Below are positions 1 to 5,281 of a stretch of 5,281 bases of DNA, one piece after another; positions within the stretch are counted from its first letter, which is position 1; each line of letters starts with the position of its first letter. Origin of the DNA: JBFHKO01 sp041595355 (GTDB lineage Bacteria; Pseudomonadota; Gammaproteobacteria; Enterobacterales; Aeromonadaceae); contig JBFHKO010000177.1 of the NCBI GenBank assembly GCA_041595355.1, forward strand, positions 1 to 5,281. The letters are read 5' to 3'. The notes beneath the pieces are model-generated. The model did no database searches and was not told the origin of the DNA. It saw only the letters and a list, made by a program, of their open reading frames with translations. The translations under genes were made by a program, and so were the position numbers.

Positions 1-675
1 CAGCTGATGGCCGAATATGACGCCAGCCGGGTTTCGGTGCGCCGGGCTATTGAGGAACTGGTGGCCGCCGGGCTGGTGCAGAAGCGCCACGGCAGCGGCA
101 CCTACGTGACCAACAAAGAGGTGGTCAACGTTGTTGATTCCCTCAAGAGCGGTCAGGAGTTTGCCCAGGCAACCGGCAAGGAGTTGAGCAATGAAGTGCT
201 GCAATTTGCAGTCATTCCCGCCGACAAGGAGATAGCTGGCCGGCTCGAACTGGCACCCGGGGACAAGGTGTACCACATACAGCGCCTGCGCAAGATAGAC
301 GGCCGGCCCCAGAGCGTTGAGGAGAGTTTCATGCCGGTGGCACTGTTCCCGGAACTGAGCATGCGGGCGTTGGAAAAATCCAAGTACGAGTATTTGGAAC
401 TGCAACTGGGCATTCGTATTGACGGTAGTTATCAGGAGTTTTCTGCCGTTCCGGCCGGCAGAGAGATGGTTAAGTTGCTGAACCTCAAGGACAGGGAGCC
501 CACACTGCAGATCACCTCCCTGTCCAGAATGAAGGATGGCACGCCGTTTGATTATTCCATCACCCAATTCAAGTCCAGCGAATACCATATCGGCATCTAT
601 TTGCACCGGGAGTTGAAAGGTAACGCCTACAACATGGGCAAAACGGCGACGCTGCCTGATCTTCCCCATCCCTGA
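1..675 (+). CDS. GntR-family transcriptional regulator, HutC/UTRA subfamily (5'-truncated by window edge)
   Basis: A DNA-binding regulator that in this family usually represses sugar or amino-sugar genes until a small effector, often a phosphorylated sugar, binds the C-terminal domain. The reading frame is open from base 1 (cag ctg atg...), and the first visible residues already lie inside the winged helix-turn-helix. The ATG at base 7 is therefore internal, and roughly 30-40 N-terminal residues should lie upstream of the window. Visible residues 1-37 hold the recognition helix (SRVSVRRAIEELVAAGL) and the wing (KRHGSGTYV), the GntR hallmark. Residues about 55-203 match a UTRA ligand-binding fold, with IQRLRKIDGRP, VEESFMP and DGTPFDYS at typical places. 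The stop is TGA at 673-675. The gene converges on the oxidoreductase across 58 bases in which I see no good terminator. It is a candidate regulator of the nearby alpha-glucoside operon, by proximity only. Family assignment is firm; target and effector are unknown. Confidence 0.92.
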   Translation, partial: QLMAEYDASRVSVRRAIEELVAAGLVQKRHGSGTYVTNKEVVNVVDSLKSGQEFAQATGKELSNEVLQFAVIPADKEIAGRLELAPGDKVYHIQRLRKIDGRPQSVEESFMPVALFPELSMRALEKSKYEYLELQLGIRIDGSYQEFSAVPAGREMVKLLNLKDREPTLQITSLSRMKDGTPFDYSITQFKSSEYHIGIYLHRELKGNAYNMGKTATLPDLPHP

Positions 676-733
676 GCGGGCATGGCATCGCCATACAGAT
701 CGCCTCCGTTTGGAGCCCTCCCTGAGGCCGATT

Positions 734-1726
734 TTACCCTTGTGTCTGATCCGCCGGAAACACCAGCCCTATCTCGCGGCGGATGGCCTGCATGACGCTG
801 GCGACCGCTTCCGACAGCGCCAGGGGGTGCCGTTGTGACTCCGGTTCGCCGCGCGCTATGGTGGCCATGAAATCCGCCAGCTCGTAGGCCATGGGGTGGG
901 GCGACTGCAGCTCGGAAATACGCTCTTCCCGCCCGTCCCGGTAGCGGATGTTCACCTCGTTCAGCTGCGAGATGTGATCGATGAGCAGGGTGCCCAGCTC
1001 GCCCTGGATCTCGGAGGGCGCCGCCATGTCGCTGATCTTGGAGAAGCTGACGCTCGCCACCTGCTGCGGATAGCTCAGCAGCGCCGCGCCCAGGCCGTCG
1101 ATGCCGCTGCCGAGCATGACGGCACTGGCCTGGATCCGCTGCGGCAGCCCCAGCAGATCGATGACCGGGTAAAGCGCGTAGACGCCCAGATCCATCAGCG
1201 CCCCGTTGGAGAGCTCGGGGCGGAAGGCGTTCATCACCTCGCCGGCCTTGAAGCGGTCATAGCGGGAGGAGTACTGGCAATAGTGGCTGGCCACATGGCG
1301 GATTGGACCTATCTTGTGCAGGTTCTCCTTCAGCAACCGGTAATTGGGCAGCGAGCAGGTCTTCATCGCCTCCATCAGCACCACGCCGTGCTCCCGGGCC
1401 GCCCGGATCATGGTTTGTACCTCCGCCAGGTTGGAGGCGAGGGGTTTTTCACAGAGCACATGCTTGCCATGGCGCAGGCACAACAGCGCCTGCTGGCAGT
1501 GCAGGGCATTGGGGCTGGCGATGTAGACCGCATCCACGACGTCGGAGCAGAGCATGGCCTCCAGGTTGTCGAAGCTGTGGGCCGCCCCGTGCCGGGCGGC
1601 AAAGGTGCGAGCCGTCTCCAGGCTGCGGGAATAGACGGCGTTCAGTTGGAAGCCGTCGACCCCGGCCGCGGCGGCCAGCAGATTCTGGGTGATGGCATTG
1701 GTGCCTATGATTCCGAAACGTAGCAT
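734..1726 (-). CDS. Gfo/Idh/MocA-family NAD(P)-dependent oxidoreductase
   Basis: A 330-residue cytoplasmic dehydrogenase-type protein. Residues 1-120 form a Rossmann domain starting with MLRFGIIGTNAIT, a glycine-containing dinucleotide-binding loop. The family motif CEKPLASN lies at 92-99, with Lys94 as the expected cofactor/substrate-contacting lysine. The C-terminal half contains SNGALMDLGVYALYP (173-187), as in the Gfo/Idh/MocA C-terminal domain. The frame is open up to base 1918, but the start at 1726 is preferred: the Rossmann strand begins right there, GAGGA lies 10 bases upstream (1737-1741), and the longer version would read through a terminator hairpin. Members oxidise or reduce sugars, inositols and related polyols; the substrate here cannot be told. 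It lies on the same strand as, and downstream of, the alpha-glucoside operon, but is separated from it by a 235-base gap with that terminator. It is therefore probably transcribed mostly from its own promoter, which I could not identify convincingly. Confidence 0.92.
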   Translation of the reverse strand: MLRFGIIGTNAITQNLLAAAAGVDGFQLNAVYSRSLETARTFAARHGAAHSFDNLEAMLCSDVVDAVYIASPNALHCQQALLCLRHGKHVLCEKPLASNLAEVQTMIRAAREHGVVLMEAMKTCSLPNYRLLKENLHKIGPIRHVASHYCQYSSRYDRFKAGEVMNAFRPELSNGALMDLGVYALYPVIDLLGLPQRIQASAVMLGSGIDGLGAALLSYPQQVASVSFSKISDMAAPSEIQGELGTLLIDHISQLNEVNIRYRDGREERISELQSPHPMAYELADFMATIARGEPESQRHPLALSEAVASVMQAIRREIGLVFPADQTQG

Positions 1727-1736
1727 CTGCAAGGCG

Positions 1737-1741
1737 TCCTC
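1737..1741 (-). promoter_or_regulatory. Ribosome binding site deciding the oxidoreductase start
   Basis: On the minus strand GAGGA lies 10 bases before the ATG at 1726. The spacing is slightly long, but this is the only purine-rich site near the residue where the Rossmann fold begins. It supports the shorter start over the upstream in-frame ATG codons (up to 1918). Confidence 0.55.
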
Positions 1742-1798
1742 ATGGAAGGGGGGCTTCTCGGGCCCCGGATTACGACAGCGAATCGTCATGCCCGGCAA

Positions 1799-1808
1799 CT
1801 CGCGCGAG
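1799..1808. repeat. Short perfect palindrome (CTCGCGCGAG) in the oxidoreductase leader
   Basis: A 10-base perfect palindrome between the operon terminator and the oxidoreductase start codon, 73 bases upstream of the ATG. It could be an operator half or chance in GC-rich DNA. No clear -35/-10 pair was found around it. Seen directly; function is speculative. Confidence 0.25.
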
Positions 1809-1841
1809 GGTACATGCATAAGCCATTTGGCCGCCGGGGAC

Positions 1842-1873
1842 AAGAAAAAGCCCTCACCGGAACCGGTGAGGGC
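1842..1873 (-). terminator. Rho-independent terminator of the PTS/phospho-glucosidase operon
   Basis: Bases 1850-1860 and 1863-1873 are perfect 11-base inverted repeats (GCCCTCACCGG / CCGGTGAGGGC) with a two-base AA centre, so the loop is effectively four bases. Read on the minus strand, the GC-rich stem is followed directly by TTTTTCTTG, a U-rich tail. On the plus strand the A-run precedes the stem, so it should act only for minus-strand transcription. It lies 88 bases after the phospho-glucosidase stop and 124 bases before the oxidoreductase start. It therefore closes the two-gene operon and limits read-through into the oxidoreductase. Confidence 0.85.
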
Positions 1874-1961
1874 AATGCCAACACTATGATTGGCCTGAAA
1901 CATGAGTGAACAACACACTTTTCTCTAATTCTGTCCAGCCGCTACCCGATGGCGGCGAGGA

Positions 1962-3290
1962 TCACTTCAGGGTTGGCCAGTACGCCTGATTGGCTTCAAT
2001 CAGATCATCCAGTATGGCCTTGGCCACGCTGGCGCTGGGCACCGTCTTGGACAAGGTGATGGCTTGCCACAGTTTGGCGTAGGAGCCTTCGATCCAGGCT
2101 TCCACTACCAGTTTTTCTACCGCCACCTGCTGGCTCATCAAGCCGGCCTGGAAGGTCGGAATCTCGCCGATTGAGAGCGGCTCGGGACCTGAACTGCCCA
2201 CCAGGCAGGGGATCTCCACCATGGCGCTGGGGTCGAAATTACGGATGGCGCCCTTGTTCTCCACGATGAGCAGCATTCGCTCCTTGGTGTTGTAGGCGAT
2301 GGCGCGCGCCAGATCGACGATGTAGGAGGCGTGCTCGTCGATATGCAACTTGGTGCCCTCTGAGGAGCCTTTGCTGGCGATGGTGTGGCATTCGCCGAAC
2401 ACCATTTTCTCCCGGCCATCCATCACTTCGTTGGCCCGGGTGTACTCCGCGTTGGCATGTTCCACCACGTAATCCGGGAACAGGTAGTACTTCAGATAGG
2501 TGTTGGGCAGGGTGTCGGTATCCAGGGCAAAGACATCCTTGGCCTTGGCAAAAGTATCGTTCCAGCTGGCTTCCACGTGCTGGGACTGGATTTCGGTGTT
2601 GACGGTGTAACCGTGTTTGGCCACATGCGCTTTGAGCTTGGGCATCAGGTCATTGCCGGCCTTGTCGCGGATATCGTTCCACCAACCGAAGTGGTTAAGA
2701 CCGTAATAGCGCACATCCATCTCTTTGCGGGAGGCCAGACCCAGGATCTCGGCCATGCGCACCTCTATGCCCACGGGCATGTCACAGATGTTGAGCACCT
2801 TGGCGTTGGGCTTCAGGCGACGGGTCGCCTCCGCCACGATGGCCGCTGGATTGGAGTAGTTGAGCATCCAGGCATTTGGTGAGTACTGCTCCATGTAATC
2901 GATGAGTTCCAGCACACCGCCGATGGAGCGCATGCCATAGGCGACGCCGCCTGGACCGCAGGTCTCCTGACCCACCACGCCATGGCGCAGGGGGATTTTT
3001 TCGTCCAGCTCGCGCATGGGATATTTGCCGACCCGTATGTGGGCCATCACGAAATCGACGTCGCTGAAAGCGGCCTTGGGATCGGTGGTGTAGGAGAATC
3101 GGATCTGGGGTGCTTTCTCCTTCAGCAGCACCTTGCACGCCTCACCGATGATCTCCTGGCGTGCGCCATCGTTGTCGTAGAACTTCAATTCCTTGATGGG
3201 GAACTTGTCCTGATTATCCAGCAACATCAGCACGATGCCCGGCGTAAAAGTACTGCCACCACCGGCGACCAGAACGGAAAACTGTTTCAT
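1962..3290 (-). CDS. aglB: 6-phospho-alpha-glucosidase, glycoside hydrolase family 4 (AglB/MalH/GlvA type)
   Basis: A 442-residue cytoplasmic enzyme that hydrolyses 6-phospho-alpha-glucosides (maltose 6-phosphate, phosphorylated sucrose isomers) to glucose 6-phosphate plus the released sugar or aglycone. GH4 enzymes need NAD+ and a divalent metal, usually Mn2+, and work by a redox-elimination mechanism. The N-terminus is the dinucleotide loop VLVAGGGSTFTPGI (residues 7-20). GQETCGPGG is at 107-115 and LNYSNPAA at 143-150. The CDMP motif at 169-172 is the signature of the alpha-type enzymes; beta-type members have CN there. By comparison with Bacillus GlvA, Cys169 and His200 are the metal ligands, Asp170 the acid and Tyr265 the base; all are present. 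Length is normal for the family (about 440). The start at 3290 is fixed by the conserved MKQFSVL N-terminus and a strong AAGGAG site; the frame is open further upstream, but only inside the permease gene. The start lies 16 bases after the permease stop, so it is the second gene of one operon. The symbols malH and glvA are used for the same function. Confidence 0.97.
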   Translation of the reverse strand: MKQFSVLVAGGGSTFTPGIVLMLLDNQDKFPIKELKFYDNDGARQEIIGEACKVLLKEKAPQIRFSYTTDPKAAFSDVDFVMAHIRVGKYPMRELDEKIPLRHGVVGQETCGPGGVAYGMRSIGGVLELIDYMEQYSPNAWMLNYSNPAAIVAEATRRLKPNAKVLNICDMPVGIEVRMAEILGLASRKEMDVRYYGLNHFGWWNDIRDKAGNDLMPKLKAHVAKHGYTVNTEIQSQHVEASWNDTFAKAKDVFALDTDTLPNTYLKYYLFPDYVVEHANAEYTRANEVMDGREKMVFGECHTIASKGSSEGTKLHIDEHASYIVDLARAIAYNTKERMLLIVENKGAIRNFDPSAMVEIPCLVGSSGPEPLSIGEIPTFQAGLMSQQVAVEKLVVEAWIEGSYAKLWQAITLSKTVPSASVAKAILDDLIEANQAYWPTLK

Positions 3291-3297
3291 TTGATAT

Positions 3298-3303
3298 CTC
3301 CTT
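3298..3303 (-). promoter_or_regulatory. Strong ribosome binding site of the 6-phospho-alpha-glucosidase
   Basis: AAGGAG on the minus strand, 7 bases before the ATG at 3290, lies within the 16-base gap after the permease stop codon. It fixes the start at MKQFSVL and indicates efficient independent initiation within the shared mRNA. Confidence 0.85.
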
Positions 3304-3306
3304 CGA

Positions 3307-4890
3307 TTAGGCGTGCTTGAGCACGTTTTGTTTGAGCATGGTTTCAAGACTGTCCCGTACCTGGGGGACGGATAGACCGATGATGACCTGAATGGCTGTG
3401 TCGTTCTTGACCACACCGTGGGCACCCAGCTCGCGGAAGGCGCTGTCCGGCATCACCCTACTGCCATCCACCACGCTGATGCGCAGGCGGGTGGCGCAGT
3501 TGTTCAATTCTGCAATGTTCTGTTCCCCGCCCAGAGCTTCAATCAGCATGGCCGCTTGACCGCTGTAGGGGTCCTGTTTGGCCTCGCCTCGGGCCTTGTA
3601 ATCCTGTTTGCTGAACAGCTTGATTTCGCCATCATCCGTGGCTCGGCCCGGGGTCTGGACGTCGAAACGGACGATCAGAAAGCGGAACAGCATGAAGTAG
3701 AGCAGTGTGAAAATGGGGCCTATGGTCCATTGAGCCAGCATGACGCTGCTGTGGTTCTTGAGCATGGGGATCCAGTTTTGGGTGGCGAATTCGATGAGAC
3801 CTCCGCCAAAGTTGCCCACCACACCGTTGATGTACATGACCATGGCCAGGGTGGCCGCCAGCAGGGCATGGATGGCGAACAGGAAGGGCGCTATGAACAG
3901 AAAGGTGAACTCCAGCGGCTCGGTGATGCCCACCAGCACGGCCGTCAGGGTGGCAGGGATCAGCAGACCGGCGATCTTGTGCTTGTTGGCCGGCGCTGCG
4001 GTGGCATAGATGGCCAGGGCAATGCCGACAGTACCGAAGATCTTGGAGTTGCCGTGCAGGGCGAAGGCGCCTTGGGGGAACAGTTCGCTCAGTGGCTGAG
4101 TGGCGTTGCTGAACTCCATGATGTGCTGGATCCAATAGGCCTGAATGCCGCCTTCGACCACGGCCGGGCCGAAGATGAAGGGACCATAGATGAAGTGGTG
4201 CAGACCGGTGGGGATGAGAATGCGCTCCAGGAAGGTGTACACCCAGACACCGATCGGACCGGAGGCGACCATGAAATCTTGCAGCGAACCAATGCCGGCC
4301 TGGACCTTGGGCCAGAGCAACGCCGTCAGGAAGGCGCAGGGCAGCATGGCCAGAAAAGCGACTATGGTGACGAAAGCGGTACCCTGGAAGATGCCCAGGT
4401 AATCCGGCAATTTTTTGTCAAAGAAACGGTTATGCAGTGCGGTCACCAGGGCCGAGACGGCGATAGCCCCAACTATGCTGGTATCCAGGGTCTTGATGCC
4501 CGCGATCAGGGTCAGGCCGCTGACGCCGCCGATCTCCTGACCGAAGTCGACACCGAAGCTGGTTCCCCAAATGGTCAGCATGGCGTTGATGAACCAGTTG
4601 AAGGTCAGGTAGGCGATCATGACGGCCAGGCAGGCGCGGGCATGAGCGCTCCTGGCCAGACCGATGGGCAGCGCCACCGCAAAGATGAGCGGCATGTTGC
4701 GAAAAACGGTCCAGCCACCTTCCATGATGACGGTCCAGATCTGGGTCCAGAGGGTGCCGGGTGCGGCGATGGAACCGACCAGAGCAGGGTTGGTCATGAC
4801 GACCGACAGGCCCGCTACCAGGCCGGCAAAGGGGAACAAGAGCACGGGCGTGAACATGGCTCCCCCGAAGCGCTGAATCATTTTTAACAT
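3307..4890 (-). CDS. aglA: PTS alpha-glucoside permease, fused IIC-IIB subunits (AglA/MalB/GlvC type)
   Basis: A 527-residue inner-membrane phosphotransferase permease that transports an alpha-glucoside and phosphorylates it at C6. Residues about 8-410 are the IIC domain of the glucose family. It begins QRFGGAMFTPVLLFPFAGL, has about ten hydrophobic stretches, and carries LERILIPTGLHHFIYGPF (221-238), ALHGNSKIFG (277-286) and the substrate-binding loop GITEPLEFTF (321-330). A polar linker (about 411-440) leads to the IIB domain. Its phospho-accepting cysteine is Cys465 in NNCATRLR, followed by ELGAHGVV (487-494). There is no IIA domain, so phosphate should come from a separate protein, probably the glucose IIA (Crr). 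The start at 4890 matches the family N-terminus and has AGGAG 7 bases upstream. The frame stays open to 5094, but that extension is polar, basic and unlike the family. It is the first gene of the operon, followed after 16 bases by the 6-phospho-alpha-glucosidase. Exact sugar specificity is not readable. Confidence 0.97.
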   Translation of the reverse strand: MLKMIQRFGGAMFTPVLLFPFAGLVAGLSVVMTNPALVGSIAAPGTLWTQIWTVIMEGGWTVFRNMPLIFAVALPIGLARSAHARACLAVMIAYLTFNWFINAMLTIWGTSFGVDFGQEIGGVSGLTLIAGIKTLDTSIVGAIAVSALVTALHNRFFDKKLPDYLGIFQGTAFVTIVAFLAMLPCAFLTALLWPKVQAGIGSLQDFMVASGPIGVWVYTFLERILIPTGLHHFIYGPFIFGPAVVEGGIQAYWIQHIMEFSNATQPLSELFPQGAFALHGNSKIFGTVGIALAIYATAAPANKHKIAGLLIPATLTAVLVGITEPLEFTFLFIAPFLFAIHALLAATLAMVMYINGVVGNFGGGLIEFATQNWIPMLKNHSSVMLAQWTIGPIFTLLYFMLFRFLIVRFDVQTPGRATDDGEIKLFSKQDYKARGEAKQDPYSGQAAMLIEALGGEQNIAELNNCATRLRISVVDGSRVMPDSAFRELGAHGVVKNDTAIQVIIGLSVPQVRDSLETMLKQNVLKHA

Positions 4891-4897
4891 GCTGTCT

Positions 4898-4902
4898 CTC
4901 CT
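4898..4902 (-). promoter_or_regulatory. Ribosome binding site deciding the permease start
   Basis: AGGAG on the minus strand, 7 bases before the ATG at 4890. The in-frame upstream ATG at 4983 (MASNSIST...) has only a weak AAAAGA upstream, so the shorter start is favoured. Confidence 0.8.
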
Positions 4903-5046
4903 GGATATCGCATGGTTATTATTGGGTTGTGTCAGAGTAGGATGCCCCTGCTCTGGTCCTGTGCTGATTGAGTTGCTTGCCATCGAGTCTTTTGCGCCGG
5001 GTTCTTCTGCATCGGCCTTTGGGCGTCGGCTTGCCGTGTATCGCGG

Positions 5047-5066
5047 CTCGCCACTGCGATGGCGAG
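5047..5066. repeat. Hairpin-forming inverted repeat next to the promoter-like core
   Basis: Perfect 7-base arms CTCGCCA (5047-5053) and TGGCGAG (5060-5066) flank a 6-base loop. It lies just downstream (minus-strand sense) of the A/T-rich core at 5070-5082. If that core is the promoter, the repeat would sit at the very 5' end of the mRNA as a stabilising stem, or act as an operator over the transcription start. No T-run follows in either direction, so it is not a terminator. Confidence 0.45.
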
Positions 5067-5200
5067 ATGAATATAATACAACGCGGCAGATCAATATGGG
5101 ATCTGTGTCGCATGATTATGGGTGCGTGGTATTTTATTGATTTGTTGGCGGTGTCGCTGACGGGGAGCGATGTGCCGTCGGGAGCGGCTATTCCCGGCTG

Positions 5201-5212
5201 CGGTGTGTACCG
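5201..5212. promoter_or_regulatory. Candidate GntR/HutC-type operator (CGGTGTGTACCG)
   Basis: An inverted repeat with CGGT and ACCG arms around GTGT. Its core GTGTGTAC (5203-5210) fits the HutC-subfamily pattern GT-N-TA-N-AC at five of the six fixed positions, with a G in place of the central A. A regulator of that subfamily lies in this window. The site is about 120 bases upstream of the A/T-rich core, which is rather far for direct repression. A match of this length can easily occur by chance. Confidence 0.2.
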
Positions 5213-5261
5213 TTATCCGCTTGACGGGGGATGAGTCAGGACAGAGGGGAGGGAGATGGGC

Positions 5262-5281
5262 GCCGATGCCATGGCATCGGC
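5262..5281. repeat. 20-base perfect palindrome at the right edge
   Basis: GCCGATGCCA is followed directly by its exact reverse complement TGGCATCGGC, with no spacer; it may extend past the window. Such a sequence may be a dimeric-protein binding site. It could also be the stem of a terminator whose T-run lies beyond base 5281 on the plus strand; on the minus strand no T-run follows. The 8-base half GCATCGGC also appears at 5009-5016. The palindrome is certain; its role is not. Confidence 0.5.

Larger units (their letters stand above)
4891..5281 (-). promoter_or_regulatory. 391-base upstream/leader region of the alpha-glucoside PTS operon
   Basis: No convincing gene is seen here on either strand. 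The region should carry the operon promoter. The best A/T-rich core is at about 5070-5082. Read on the minus strand it offers TATATT (5070-5075) or TATTAT (5073-5078), each 5/6 to a -10 box, but no good -35 box at normal spacing. That would suit an activator-dependent promoter and give a leader of about 170 bases. A second weak -10-like AATAAT lies at 4918-4923, nearer the gene, also without a -35. On the plus strand a perfect TATAAT occurs at 5072-5077, again with no good -35, so a divergent promoter is possible. I found no convincing CRP site. The inverted repeats at 5047-5066, 5201-5212 and 5262-5281 are listed separately. That control lies here is likely from position; the individual boxes are tentative. 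Confidence 0.4.

Noticed and set aside
676..733. Small stems between the convergent regulator and oxidoreductase (ATGGC/GCCAT at 682-694; CTCC/GGAG at 704-715).
   Set aside because: Stems of 4-5 bases without a T-run on either strand; not a credible terminator. The shared 10-mer CATGGCATCG (681-690 and 5270-5279) is probably chance.
896..1723. A 275-codon plus-strand open frame opposite the oxidoreductase.
   Set aside because: The product resembles no protein family, and the opposite strand carries a full Gfo/Idh/MocA enzyme with its motifs; codon-bias shadow.
1895..1925. A CRP-like TGTGT...TCACT sequence on the minus strand in the gap before the oxidoreductase.
   Set aside because: The half-sites are separated by 3 instead of 6 bases, so it does not fit the CRP consensus, and it lies upstream of a strong terminator.
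1938..1956. Inverted repeat GCCGC/GCGGC just after the phospho-glucosidase stop.
   Set aside because: The stem is only 5 bases with a 9-base loop and no U-tail; the real terminator is further downstream at 1842-1873.
3418..4887. A 489-codon open frame on the plus strand, antisense to almost the whole permease gene.
   Set aside because: It is an exact shadow of the permease frame. Its product is a low-complexity Gly/Asp/Gln/His-rich sequence with no recognisable fold, while the minus strand encodes a clear PTS protein. It reflects scarcity of TTA, CTA and TCA codons in the real gene.
4891..5094. A 68-residue N-terminal extension of the permease.
   Set aside because: The extension is polar and basic, unlike AglA-type N-termini, which begin just before QRFGGAMFTP. 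The best Shine-Dalgarno site belongs to the ATG at 4890.
4968..5234. Short plus-strand frames (83 and 88 codons) in the operon leader.
   Set aside because: No ribosome binding sites at their starts, they overlap one another in different frames, and they have no recognisable protein features.
5231..5281. Possible start of a plus-strand gene (ATG at 5231, 5256 or 5271 near GGGGAGGG).
   Set aside because: Only 50 bases or fewer are visible, the purine-rich stretch is too close to or too far from each ATG, and the 20-base palindrome falls inside. It cannot be supported from this window.

Overview
The window is chromosome-like, fairly GC-rich DNA. It has strong AGGAG-type Shine-Dalgarno sites, short intergenic gaps and a Rho-independent terminator. 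The proteins most resemble gammaproteobacterial sugar-utilisation proteins (Klebsiella AglA/AglB type). An Aeromonas-like or related host would fit, but this is inferred from protein character and base composition and was not tested.

Layout, left to right. (1) Bases 1-675, plus strand: the 3' part of a GntR-family regulator of the HutC/UTRA type; its 5' end lies outside the window. (2) Bases 734-1726, minus strand: a Gfo/Idh/MocA-family NAD(P)-dependent oxidoreductase, convergent with the regulator. (3) Bases 1727-1961: the oxidoreductase leader plus a clear minus-strand Rho-independent terminator (1842-1873) that ends the next unit. (4) Bases 1962-3290, minus strand: a glycoside hydrolase family 4 6-phospho-alpha-glucosidase (AglB/MalH/GlvA type). 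(5) Bases 3307-4890, minus strand: a PTS permease with fused IIC and IIB domains (AglA/MalB/GlvC type). It is 16 bases upstream of the hydrolase and certainly co-transcribed with it. (6) Bases 4891-5281: a 391-base stretch without a convincing gene. It holds an A/T-rich promoter-like core, a hairpin and two palindromic sequences, and is the likely control region of the operon.

How the genes work together. The PTS permease imports and 6-phosphorylates an alpha-glucoside such as maltose or a sucrose isomer. It has no IIA domain, so it should take phosphate from a IIA protein encoded elsewhere, most likely the glucose-type IIA (Crr). The GH4 enzyme then splits the 6-phospho-alpha-glucoside into glucose 6-phosphate and an aglycone or sugar. 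The GntR/UTRA protein is a plausible local effector-sensing repressor, but nothing in the sequence proves that it controls this operon. The oxidoreductase sits behind the operon's terminator, so it is probably expressed largely on its own; its substrate cannot be read from the sequence.

I see no mobile element, CRISPR array, tRNA or rRNA. Overall this is an ordinary catabolic locus. The least explained parts are the 391-base leader with its palindromes and the role of the oxidoreductase.
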